Below, in pieces: positions 8,193 to 16,490 of a stretch of DNA of 64,000 nt (position 1 is its first letter; each line of letters starts with the position of its first letter). A program made the translations under genes and the position numbers. The stretch comes from CAVZGO01 sp963774935 (GTDB taxonomy: Bacteria > Chloroflexota > Anaerolineae > Anaerolineales > UBA4823), in the NCBI GenBank assembly GCA_963774935.1, contig CAVZGO010000013.1, positions 1 to 64,000 on the forward strand, written 5' to 3'. The notes beneath the pieces were generated by a model, which made no database searches, was not told the DNA's origin, and saw only the letters and a list, made by a program, of their open reading frames with translations.

Positions 8193-10381
8193 AAGCCAAG
8201 ATATTAGGTTTGATTGCCCTTATGCTGGTGCTCAGCATGCTGTTTGCTGGATGTACGACCCCAACGACGGCACCAGAAGCGACAGAAGCACCTGAAGTAA
8301 CAGAAGCAGAGCAAGCACCTGCGACCACTTCGATTGAAGGCAAGAAGGTTTGCTACCTGATTCCTGAAACTGGAAATGCCTTCCTGGCAGGTCTTACTGA
8401 TGGTGTGAAGGAAAAATTCGCCGCTGAAGGCGTGGAGGTGCTGATATACGGCGCTGAAGGCAGTGCGCAGACGCAGTTCAACCAGATCGAGAACTGTATT
8501 GCGAGTGATGTCGACGGCATGATTATCATGGCAGCGCTCGAGCCCGAAGGTGTAGAGGCAGCTATTCTAGAAGCCAAAAAAGCCGGTATCAAGGTCATGG
8601 GTGTTCCGGTTGATGCGCTGGGCCCTTACGATGCCATCATGCACACCGACCAGTATGAAATCGGTACGACCATGGCAGATATGGCATGCGACTGGATCAA
8701 CGCAACCTTCCCCGATGCGGCAGAAAAGAGCATCAAAGCTGCAGTGATCGGCTCCAAAGGCACGGAACTTATCAAGAAGCGAACCGAAGGGATGGAGACC
8801 ATCGCTAACTGCACCAAAGCCGACCTGGTCCAGTTTGTTGACGTACCCGAAACAACGATTTCTGAGGCAGTCAGCGCGACGGAGAACATCTTCACCGCCA
8901 ATCCAGATGTGAAAGTTATCCTGGTTGTGGGAGACTCTGGTGCTCAGGGTGTTGCCGAAGCGATGGCAGCTTATGCACCAGATAATCTGGACGAATACGC
9001 TGTGTTCTCCGGTGATATCAGCCCGGAAAATCAGACACTGGTCCCGGGCTGCGAAGCTGGCGCTTATCGCGGTGCTGTTGCAATCGGTGGCAGCCTCGAC
9101 GATCTGATTCAAAGCACGCACGATATCATGAAGGGGATGATCGGCGATGGTAATTTCCCGGTTGAGACCCTCGATCCATTGACAACCTTTAGATGCGAAC
9201 CAGGAGCGGCCGCGGCTGCGGAAGAAGCAGCGAAACCACCGGCGCCCGAGTTTATCGAACTCGGTGCTTCCATTCCTCTGACGGGAAACTTTGGCTCACT
9301 TGGGAATATGGTGCTTCCTGGATATCAGATGGCTGTCGATGCAATCAATGCAGATGGCGGCGTCTATGTTGAGGAATATGGCACCAAGGTCCCGCTTCGC
9401 CTGACCTACTACGATGATGAATCGGACCCCACTAAGGCGGTAAGCAAGCTGGAGACGCTCTTTGCAGAACAGAATGTGACAGCTTACCTGGGTGGTGCAG
9501 GAAGCTCCATGCACGCTGCGGCATCGGCAATTGCCGAAAAGAACCAAGTCCCCTACTGCGGCATTGCTTTTGCGCTTTACCAGATCCACCAGCAGGGCTA
9601 CCAATACCTGTTCTCTCCATTCCCCAAATCACCCCAACAAGCAAAAGACACCTTTGAAATCCTGAACACAGCCCTTCCTGAAGGTGAGCGACCCACAAAG
9701 GTAGCGATTTTCTCCTACAGCGATGACTGGGGCAAAGAATTAGGCGATCTTTGGGAAAAGAATGCTGCTGAATATGGATATGAAGTCGTCCTGCGCGCTG
9801 AGAATCCAGTCGCGCCAAACAATGACTGGTCTGACGCGATCCTCAAAGCTAAGGCAGCTGGGGCAGAAGTGCTGCTGACACTGCCGGTTTTCCCGGACGG
9901 CAGCGGCATGTTCAAGACAATGGCCGAACTTGGCTGGACTCCAAAATTCTCTGTGGTCATCCGAGCGCCAGAAGGCGTGAACTGGGGAGAATCCATGGGT
10001 GCGATTGGTGACTATGTCACCATCTTCCCTGGATGGCACCATGGCGAGAAGTTCGAGGGAGTGGACGAGCTCAATGCGACATACCAGGCTGAATTTGGAC
10101 GCCCTGCGGATCTGTTGACAGGCCCGGCTTACGCCTGCGTGCAGATTCTCGCCAAGGCAATTGAGGATGCCGGAACTTTGGATCGCCAGGCTGTGAGGGA
10201 TGCGATCTCCGCCATCAATGTGGACACAGTGATCGGTCCAGTAACATTCAACGAAGATGGCACTGGAAACGTGCTGAATCCGCTCATTCAATGGCAGAAC
10301 GGTGCACTGGAATTGGTCTGGCCGCCTGAACAATCCACGGCTGAATTCCTGTATCCGGCTCCACCATTTGACGAGCGATAG
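8189..10381 (+). CDS. Fused dual substrate-binding lipoprotein (sugar-type plus LIV-type domains)
   Basis: A 730-residue secreted lipoprotein. The signal peptide ends in LLFAGC, so Cys22 would be lipidated, and a Thr/Glu/Ala-rich tether follows to about residue 48. Residues about 50-335 are a Peripla_BP_4 (ribose/autoinducer-2 type) domain beginning KKVCYLIPETGNAF. An Ala/Glu/Pro linker spans about 337-351. Residues about 352-730 are a Peripla_BP_6 (LIV type) domain beginning ELGASIPLTGNFG. Normally these are separate proteins serving different ABC families. A LIV-type transporter lies upstream, and a ribose-type ATPase/permease pair without its own binding protein lies downstream. The inference is that one protein feeds both. 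The frame is continuous with no sign of a junction artefact. Confidence 0.88.
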   Translation: MKAKILGLIALMLVLSMLFAGCTTPTTAPEATEAPEVTEAEQAPATTSIEGKKVCYLIPETGNAFLAGLTDGVKEKFAAEGVEVLIYGAEGSAQTQFNQIENCIASDVDGMIIMAALEPEGVEAAILEAKKAGIKVMGVPVDALGPYDAIMHTDQYEIGTTMADMACDWINATFPDAAEKSIKAAVIGSKGTELIKKRTEGMETIANCTKADLVQFVDVPETTISEAVSATENIFTANPDVKVILVVGDSGAQGVAEAMAAYAPDNLDEYAVFSGDISPENQTLVPGCEAGAYRGAVAIGGSLDDLIQSTHDIMKGMIGDGNFPVETLDPLTTFRCEPGAAAAAEEAAKPPAPEFIELGASIPLTGNFGSLGNMVLPGYQMAVDAINADGGVYVEEYGTKVPLRLTYYDDESDPTKAVSKLETLFAEQNVTAYLGGAGSSMHAAASAIAEKNQVPYCGIAFALYQIHQQGYQYLFSPFPKSPQQAKDTFEILNTALPEGERPTKVAIFSYSDDWGKELGDLWEKNAAEYGYEVVLRAENPVAPNNDWSDAILKAKAAGAEVLLTLPVFPDGSGMFKTMAELGWTPKFSVVIRAPEGVNWGESMGAIGDYVTIFPGWHHGEKFEGVDELNATYQAEFGRPADLLTGPAYACVQILAKAIEDAGTLDRQAVRDAISAINVDTVIGPVTFNEDGTGNVLNPLIQWQNGALELVWPPEQSTAEFLYPAPPFDER

Positions 10382-10421
10382 CATCTAACGAATATAGATG
10401 TTGTAACTGAAATAACTTAGT

Positions 10422-10463
10422 GACTGTGGCGGTGCGGTCAATATGCCCAACATCGCCACAGTC
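10422..10463 (+). terminator. Stem-loop between binding protein and RDase-like gene
   Basis: GACTGTGGCGGTG (10422-10434) pairs with CATCGCCACAGTC (10451-10463), 13 bp with one G-U pair. It stands 41 bases after the binding-protein stop. There is no clear T tract. It may protect the upstream mRNA or partly terminate transcription. Its position argues against the GTG at 10420 as start of the next gene. Confidence 0.45.
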
Positions 10464-10491
10464 CTTATACCAAGAACAGGAGCAGAATCTG

Positions 10492-11658
10492 GTGGAGCAG
10501 ACGAAAAATCTGACTGAGAATAGCCGGCGAAATCAGCAAAAACAGCCTGGTCCATACCCTTTGGAGACGCTCAAGCGCGTTGAAAAACCGACAACCCAGC
10601 TCACCGATAGCATCCAACGGATCGATATGCGCAATACAGCCTACGGACTTGCCGCACGAGGTGAATATGGTCCGGTGGTGCAAAAGGGTGTGCAAAAAAG
10701 CCTGCCGGGAAAATATCCACTCTCTGCAGCACAGAAAGATGTGATTGACCACATTGCCTTAATGGGGGCTAACCCGGTGGCGGCTGAGATCGCGCCGATC
10801 CCACAAGGTGCTCAGATTTTGACCCAGCACATCAAGTCAGTCGGGTACTTTCTAAAAGCCGATATCATGGGAACCTGCAAAGTGCCAGAATCAGCTTATT
10901 ACAGCCATGATAAACAAGGTAATCCGATTGATGCCCGCTATGAAAACGCGATCGTGATTGTAATGCGCAAAGAGTTAAAGGCAGTGCGGTCTTCCAACGG
11001 GCATGATTGGATGGGGGATCCAATCAGTTTCCAGTCCTACCAGCACCTCGGGATGGTAGCTGAAACGGTCGCCAATTACATCAGGCGCCTGGGATGGGAT
11101 GCTACGGCTCAATATGGGCCATCTTTTGTGAATCGATATACGGTTTTGCTTCCGCCTCTCTTGCTTGCGGCTGGCATTGGAGAGGTCAGCCGCGCCGGGA
11201 TAATCCTGAATCCATTCCTTGGATTGGCTTACAAGGCGGCTGTCGTGCTCACAGACATGCCCCTGGTGCCTGACCAGCCCGTCGATTTCGGATTGCAGAG
11301 CTTTTGCCAGGACTGCAAAATCTGCGCAAAAGTCTGTCCCAGTAAAGCCATCCCGACGGGGGAAAAATCCATGTACAATGGCTATGAAACCTGGAAGTTA
11401 AATACAAGGGCATGTGCCAGCTATAATTTCACCAATAAAAAAGGGACGATGTGCAATACCTGTGTAAAAAACTGTCCCTGGAGCAACCCAACTACCCTGC
11501 CGAACAACCTGGTACGCAGTCTGGTCATAAATTTCCCGTTTACCCGGGGCATTGCCATCCGGGCTGCTGAGATATCCGGATTGGGTAAAGCGATCCCTGA
11601 ACAAAAGTGGTGGTTTGACATGGAGTACGTTGATGATGTTATCGAAATGCGAGAATAA
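10492..11658 (+). CDS. Reductive-dehalogenase-family corrinoid/iron-sulfur protein
   Basis: About 388 residues from GTG 10492 (AACAGGAG 8 bases upstream); the open frame extends to GTG 10420 but that start lies in a hairpin. The C-terminal half has the RdhA pattern: AGIGEVSRAGIILNP, then VVLTDMPLVPDQPVDFG, then a 4Fe-4S motif CQDCKICAKVCP (first Cys about 272). A second cluster uses CNTCVKNCP with an upstream Cys. RdhA and QueG-like enzymes bind cobalamin in the preceding domain. There is no Tat signal and no RdhB membrane-anchor gene nearby, so it is probably cytoplasmic and not a respiratory dehalogenase. It sits between two transporter gene sets, suggesting reductive attack on an imported substrate. 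Confidence 0.8.
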   Translation: MEQTKNLTENSRRNQQKQPGPYPLETLKRVEKPTTQLTDSIQRIDMRNTAYGLAARGEYGPVVQKGVQKSLPGKYPLSAAQKDVIDHIALMGANPVAAEIAPIPQGAQILTQHIKSVGYFLKADIMGTCKVPESAYYSHDKQGNPIDARYENAIVIVMRKELKAVRSSNGHDWMGDPISFQSYQHLGMVAETVANYIRRLGWDATAQYGPSFVNRYTVLLPPLLLAAGIGEVSRAGIILNPFLGLAYKAAVVLTDMPLVPDQPVDFGLQSFCQDCKICAKVCPSKAIPTGEKSMYNGYETWKLNTRACASYNFTNKKGTMCNTCVKNCPWSNPTTLPNNLVRSLVINFPFTRGIAIRAAEISGLGKAIPEQKWWFDMEYVDDVIEMRE

Positions 11659-11700
11659 GCAAAAAACAACAAGCAACTATCAAATGAGGTGTATTGATTA

Positions 11701-13188
11701 ATGGACGATAAAACTGTCCTATCTCTAAAGAACATCACCAAGCGTTATCCGGGTGTTTTAGCGCTGAACCAGGTTTCCATTGATTTTACTGATGGGGAGG
11801 TGCACGCACTGCTGGGTGAAAACGGCGCTGGCAAATCAACCCTCATCAAGGCTATTGCGGGCGCAATCACCTTCGACGAGGGCTTGATCACAATCAATGG
11901 AAAAGAATATCAAAAGATGACTCCTCATCTTTCCAGAAGCCTGGGAATTGAAGTGATCTACCAGGAATTCAATCTGGTCCCCACCCTGTCAGTAGCTGAG
12001 AATATTTTTCTCGGGGCTCAACCTGACGGAAAAATTCTGGTGGACTTGAAAGGGATGAGGAATCAAACCAGGGAATTATTCAAACAATTCAACATAGCTA
12101 TCGATCCGGATATTTTTGTCCGAGAATTATCACCCGCTCAACAACAAGTCGTAGAAATTATCAAAGCGGTATCGAAGAACGTAAAAATCCTGATTATGGA
12201 TGAACCCACTGCGCCGCTATCTGTTTCTGAAGTTGAGCATATGTTTGAAATTATCAATCGATTAAAGCAGAACGGTGTAACTATTATCTACATCTCTCAT
12301 CGCCTGGATGAAGTTTTCAGGATTTCTGACCGGGTGACTGTGCTGCGCGATGGTAAATATGTGGAAACACTGTTCACCAAGGACACGAACCGTACAGAGC
12401 TCATTCGGTTAATGGTCGGGCGAAAGCTAACAGAGACATACCCACCCAGATCGATTATTCCAACAGAAGTAGCATTGGAGGTCAGAAATTTATCGGGAAA
12501 CGGTGACAAGGAAATCTCCTTCTCCGTCAAGAAGGGTGAAATTGTCGGGCTATCAGGTCTGGTTGGGGCGGGCCGAACTGAGCTTGCTATGGTGATCATT
12601 GGCGCGGTGCCGGCAGAGAGCGGTGAAATTCTGGTGCATGGAAAGCCTGTACAGATCAAATCCCCGACGGATGCAAAGAAATACAGGATCGGATTATTAA
12701 CCGAGGACAGGAAAAGTCTGGGGTTATTCCTGGAGATGAGCGTCAAGTGGAATATCAGCTTTCCAATTGTCCGCCAGCTATCCAAATATTTGGTCGTCAA
12801 CACACAGAAAGAAGATCAGACTGCCGAGAGTTATGCTAAGCAGCTTGACATCAGAACGCCAAGCCTGCTGCAGGAGGTTAAAAACCTGAGCGGGGGCAAC
12901 CAGCAAAAAGTGATTCTGGCAAAATCCCTGGCGGCAGAATCAGATATCCTGATTTTCGACGAACCGACCCGGGGGATTGACGTTGGCACGAAACAGGAGA
13001 TATACAAATTGATGTGCGATCTTGCCAATAATGGCATCGCGATCTTAATGATCTCCTCGGATATGGAAGAGCTGCTGGGTATGTCTGACAGGATCATTGT
13101 GCTATGCGAGGGAAAAATGGCAGGAGAAGTAACAAAGGAGCAATTCAGTCAAGAACACATTCTCGACCTTGCGTCAGGTCAACACTAA
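11701..13188 (+). CDS. Ribose-type ABC transporter, double ATPase
   Basis: A 495-residue tandem nucleotide-binding protein like RbsA and MglA. The first domain has Walker A GENGAGKST (about residue 37) and the sequence LSPAQQQVVEI in place of a canonical signature. The second has degenerate GLVGAGRTE, as usual in this family, then LSGGNQQKVILAKSL and IFDEPTRGIDVG. ATG 11701 follows GAGGTG. The permease gene begins 22 bases after its stop. No binding protein is encoded in this unit, which points to the N-terminal domain of the upstream fused lipoprotein as partner. Confidence 0.92.
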   Translation: MDDKTVLSLKNITKRYPGVLALNQVSIDFTDGEVHALLGENGAGKSTLIKAIAGAITFDEGLITINGKEYQKMTPHLSRSLGIEVIYQEFNLVPTLSVAENIFLGAQPDGKILVDLKGMRNQTRELFKQFNIAIDPDIFVRELSPAQQQVVEIIKAVSKNVKILIMDEPTAPLSVSEVEHMFEIINRLKQNGVTIIYISHRLDEVFRISDRVTVLRDGKYVETLFTKDTNRTELIRLMVGRKLTETYPPRSIIPTEVALEVRNLSGNGDKEISFSVKKGEIVGLSGLVGAGRTELAMVIIGAVPAESGEILVHGKPVQIKSPTDAKKYRIGLLTEDRKSLGLFLEMSVKWNISFPIVRQLSKYLVVNTQKEDQTAESYAKQLDIRTPSLLQEVKNLSGGNQQKVILAKSLAAESDILIFDEPTRGIDVGTKQEIYKLMCDLANNGIAILMISSDMEELLGMSDRIIVLCEGKMAGEVTKEQFSQEHILDLASGQH

Positions 13189-13210
13189 CGAAAACGGAGA
13201 AATTATAGAG

Positions 13211-14212
13211 ATGGAAAATAAACCTTCAACTTTCAAAAACCTGACCAGGAAGCTAGGCATGCTGATGAGCAGACATGCACCACTGATTGTTTTAATTGGA
13301 TTGGTGATTTTGTTTTCAATCATCGCCCCCAATTTCCTGAGTGTGAATAACTTTCGGTTGATGCTGCGTCAAATTTCCTTTGTTACCATCAGCGCGGTAG
13401 GGATCATGTTCGTCATGATTTCCGGAGGCATCGACCTCTCCATAGGATCACAGATCATAGTCACCAACATCGTTCTGGCAATCTTGATGGCTGATTATGG
13501 AATTTCTCCCTTGATTGCGATTCCGATCTGCATACTACTGGGAACTCTGTTGGGCATGACCAATGGATTTCTCAGTATCGTGCTCAAAATTCACCCACTC
13601 ATTATCACTTTGGGAACCGCCATGATTTATAAAGGTCTTGGCTATATCATCGCGGGGGGCAGGAATATCAGTGGTCTACCAGATTCATTCCGGTTTTGGG
13701 GGCAGGGCTACATTGGTCCAATTCCAGTACCCATAATTATCATGATTATTGTCCTGTTCATCGGAGCATTCATCCTTGGGAAAACATATTTTGGAAGGTA
13801 TGTTTACGCGATGGGAGGAAACGAGGAAGCTTCCCGTCTGGCAGGCGTGAATATCAACAAGATGAAATTATCTGTCTTTGCAATCGGTGGATTTGCATCC
13901 GGTATAACATCTGTATTATTGCTATCAAGAGTATTTAACGGACAGGTTTCCACCGGCGCAGGTATTGAGTTTGATGCTTTGACTGCTGCGCTTTTAGGTG
14001 GTGTCAGCTTCAAAGGCGGTGAAGGTACGATATTCGGTCTGTTCACTGGCGTATTGATTATCGGGGTACTGAATAACGGTATGCAATTATTTGGTTTGCA
14101 GGATTTTTATCAAAATCTGGTCAAGGGAGCAGTGCTGTTGCTGGCAGTCGCTTTTGATGTTTACCAGAAAAATCGCAAAGCTCAAGAGACCGTTGCAAAA
14201 GTAGCAGCTTAA
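13211..14212 (+). CDS. Ribose-type ABC permease (RbsC family)
   Basis: A 333-residue membrane protein with about ten hydrophobic segments. GIDLSIGSQI (about residue 77) and GGNEEASRLAGVN (about 202) are RbsC-family landmarks. ATG 13211 is preferred because ACGGAGA lies upstream and because the earlier in-frame start at 13169 would overlap the ATPase gene. The esterase gene follows directly. Its paralog is at 22340. Confidence 0.92.
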   Translation: MENKPSTFKNLTRKLGMLMSRHAPLIVLIGLVILFSIIAPNFLSVNNFRLMLRQISFVTISAVGIMFVMISGGIDLSIGSQIIVTNIVLAILMADYGISPLIAIPICILLGTLLGMTNGFLSIVLKIHPLIITLGTAMIYKGLGYIIAGGRNISGLPDSFRFWGQGYIGPIPVPIIIMIIVLFIGAFILGKTYFGRYVYAMGGNEEASRLAGVNINKMKLSVFAIGGFASGITSVLLLSRVFNGQVSTGAGIEFDALTAALLGGVSFKGGEGTIFGLFTGVLIIGVLNNGMQLFGLQDFYQNLVKGAVLLLAVAFDVYQKNRKAQETVAKVAA

Positions 14213-14213
14213 T

Positions 14214-15125
14214 ATGACAAACACACAAACACCTCCTCCACATTACGCAGTTCCGGATGCGCCACCACCAGCAAACACGGAACACATTAAAAGAAAATCC
14301 TTTGATGTACCCTACGCCCAGGTCTCCCCAGCGCAAAAGCTCGATATCTATTTACCCGATCAAGGTGAAGGACCCTTCCCGGTGATTATGGCAATCCACG
14401 GTGGGGCATTCATGGGCTGCGACAAAGCAGATATGCAGGTTATCCCCATGCTGGAAGGGCTGAAGCGCGGCTACGCAGTCGTTTCCATCAATTACCGATT
14501 GAGCTGGCAAGCCAAATTCCCAGCCCTCGTGCAGGATGCCAAGGCGGCCGTGCGCTGGGTGCGAGGCAATGCGCAGCACTACAAGATCGACCCCAACCGG
14601 ATCGCAGCATGGGGCGGCTCCGCGGGTGGTTATCTCGCCACCATGCTGGGCACCTCGACGGGGATTTCGGAATTGGAAGATTTAAGCCTGGGAAATCCCG
14701 ATCAGCCCTGCCATGTCCAGGCAGTGGTAACCTGGTACGGACCGGCAAACTTTCTCAAAATGGATGAACAGCTTGCGGCGATGGGCAAGCTACCGCCGCC
14801 GGGTTTGCGCCACAGCGAGCCAAATTCACCCGAATCCCTGCTTTTAGGTCAAACCATCACCGAAATCCCTGAAAGGGTGAAAGCAGCCAATCCAGAAACG
14901 TATATTCGTCCTGGCGCACCACCTTTCTTGCTTCAGCATGGGACAAATGATGTGACAGTGCCCGCGATGCAGTCTATTCATCTTGCAGCGAAACTGGAAC
15001 AGGCGCTCGGTAAGGCTAACGTCACTCTGGAACTGCTTGAAGGCGCAGAACATGCAGACCCCAGTTTTGAAACCGCGGAAAATGTTAAAAAGGTGCTCGA
15101 TTTTCTGGATCGAGTCTTGAAGTAA
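14214..15125 (+). CDS. Alpha/beta-hydrolase esterase (HSL/carboxylesterase type)
   Basis: A 303-residue cytoplasmic alpha/beta hydrolase. It shows the oxyanion-hole HGG (AIHGGAFMG, about residue 61), the nucleophile elbow GGSAGGY (Ser about 139), the acid GTNDVTVP (about 244) and the catalytic His in EGAEHADP (about 280). The start lies one base after the permease stop, so it belongs to the transport operon. A close paralog at 23356 follows the second ribose-type transporter in the same relative place. This suggests each transporter delivers an ester, possibly an aromatic ester, for hydrolysis. Confidence 0.88.
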   Translation: MTNTQTPPPHYAVPDAPPPANTEHIKRKSFDVPYAQVSPAQKLDIYLPDQGEGPFPVIMAIHGGAFMGCDKADMQVIPMLEGLKRGYAVVSINYRLSWQAKFPALVQDAKAAVRWVRGNAQHYKIDPNRIAAWGGSAGGYLATMLGTSTGISELEDLSLGNPDQPCHVQAVVTWYGPANFLKMDEQLAAMGKLPPPGLRHSEPNSPESLLLGQTITEIPERVKAANPETYIRPGAPPFLLQHGTNDVTVPAMQSIHLAAKLEQALGKANVTLELLEGAEHADPSFETAENVKKVLDFLDRVLK

Positions 15126-15138
15126 CAGGAGAAGCTGG

Positions 15139-15855
15139 ATGAACGGAAAGAAACTTCTCGTCATCGGAGCACATTCCGCTGACTTCGTCTGGCGTGCAGG
15201 CGGGACGATTGCGATGGTCACAGCACAGGGCGGTAGCGCTCTCGTGATTGCACTGTCTTATGGCGAGCGGGGCGAGTCAGGCGAGCTGTGGAAAGAGCCG
15301 GACCAAACCCTGGAAAACGTCAAACGCATCCGCCATGAGCAAGCCAGCGCGGCAGCGAATATTCTGGGAGCTGAGTTCCGCTGCTTTGATCTGGGTGATT
15401 ATCCGCTGCTGATCAGCGATGCAACAATGGAACAGATCGTGGACCTGTTTCGAGAGATGGAGCCGCACATTGTGCTGACACACACTCCGCTTGACCCTTT
15501 CAACCCCGACCATCCGGTAGCCAGCCAGGCTGTCCAAAAAGCGCGCCTGCTCGCCTCCGGCGCCGGGGTTGCCAGCGCGTTCAAGAACATCACCCCGCCA
15601 GACCTGTATTATTTCGAGCCTCACCAGCCAGAGCTATGCGATTTCAACCCAAACACCTTTGTGGATATCACTCCAGTGATGGAACAGAAGATCAAGGCGA
15701 TGGAGACGATGCAGGCGCAAAGTTACCTGCGCGGCTATTACACCGAGCTGGCTTCGCGACGCGGCAACCACGCCCGCCGGATTTCCGGCATGTCGGAAGT
15801 GAAATATGCTGAAGCACTGCAGCGCACGCTGCCCTGGGTGGTGAAAAGCCTATGA
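15139..15855 (+). CDS. galB: PIG-L-fold protein, GalB-like 4-oxalomesaconate hydratase
   Basis: A 238-residue LmbE/PIG-L-fold zinc protein. Instead of the deacetylase motif AHPDD it has GAHSADFVWRAGG at residues 10-22, the form I associate with the gallate-pathway hydratase GalB. The zinc ligands His and the second Asp remain, but the deacetylase base Asp is Ala. Other landmarks are LSYGERGES, HTPLDPFNPDHP and FEPHQPE. GalB hydrates 4-oxalomesaconate to 4-carboxy-4-hydroxy-2-oxoadipate. The next gene encodes an RraA-type aldolase, the enzyme that cleaves this product, which strongly supports the call. It follows GGAGAAGC and overlaps the aldolase gene by 4 bases. Confidence 0.8.
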   Translation: MNGKKLLVIGAHSADFVWRAGGTIAMVTAQGGSALVIALSYGERGESGELWKEPDQTLENVKRIRHEQASAAANILGAEFRCFDLGDYPLLISDATMEQIVDLFREMEPHIVLTHTPLDPFNPDHPVASQAVQKARLLASGAGVASAFKNITPPDLYYFEPHQPELCDFNPNTFVDITPVMEQKIKAMETMQAQSYLRGYYTELASRRGNHARRISGMSEVKYAEALQRTLPWVVKSL

Positions 15856-16490
15856 CAGAATCTGATTTCAAGCGACTGAGCGAATTGGGAGTAGCGACCG
15901 TATATGAAGCCGCGGGGCGAGCAGGGCTGATCGATATCCCCCTGATCCAGCTCGTGCCTGGCAGCCGAATCGCCGGTCCTGCCCGCACAGCATTATGTGG
16001 TCAGGATGATAACCTGATGGTGCACGCCATCATCGAACAAATCCAGCCGGGAGAGGTGCTGGTGTTAGCAATGCCAGAAGCAGCTCCCGTGGCGCTGGTC
16101 GGTGAGCTGCTGGCGACCCAGGTTAAATTTCGTGGAGCAGCAGGCATCCTGGTCGACGCAGCGGTGCGCGATGTGGAAGCGCTGGTGGAAATGGGCTTGC
16201 CAATCTGGACCCATTACATACGGGTGCGAGGCGCAACGAAGACGAAGATTGGTGGGTTAAATGTGACCCTGTCTATCGGCGGGACACAAATTTCCCCATC
16301 GGACATCATCGTTATAGATGCGGATGGCGGGGTTTGCGTCAGGCGCGAAAGGGTAAATGAAGTGCTGATTGCTGCGGAGGCAAGATCTGGACGCGAGGCT
16401 TCTATGCAGCAGAAACTTGCCGCCGGTGAGATTTCCTATGACCTGCACAAACTGCGAGATATTGTAGAGAAGAATTTGAGGAAGCCATGA
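15852..16490 (+). CDS. RraA/HMG-CHA aldolase-like class II pyruvate aldolase
   Basis: A 212-residue protein of the RraA fold. The segment GELLATQVKFRGAAG followed by DAAVRDVEAL (Arg-Asp near residues 108-109) matches the active-site signature of 4-hydroxy-4-methyl-2-oxoglutarate/4-carboxy-4-hydroxy-2-oxoadipate aldolase, which yields pyruvate and oxaloacetate. RraA, the RNase E inhibitor, shares the fold but lacks this context. The ATGA overlap with galB and the 4-base overlap with the dioxygenase gene indicate a tight operon. Confidence 0.85.
   Translation: MTESDFKRLSELGVATVYEAAGRAGLIDIPLIQLVPGSRIAGPARTALCGQDDNLMVHAIIEQIQPGEVLVLAMPEAAPVALVGELLATQVKFRGAAGILVDAAVRDVEALVEMGLPIWTHYIRVRGATKTKIGGLNVTLSIGGTQISPSDIIVIDADGGVCVRRERVNEVLIAAEARSGREASMQQKLAAGEISYDLHKLRDIVEKNLRKP

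Noticed and set aside
10420..10491. Start of the RDase-like gene at GTG 10420
   Set aside because: The segment overlaps a 13-bp hairpin, has no ribosome-binding site and encodes no recognisable sequence; GTG 10492 has AACAGGAG upstream.
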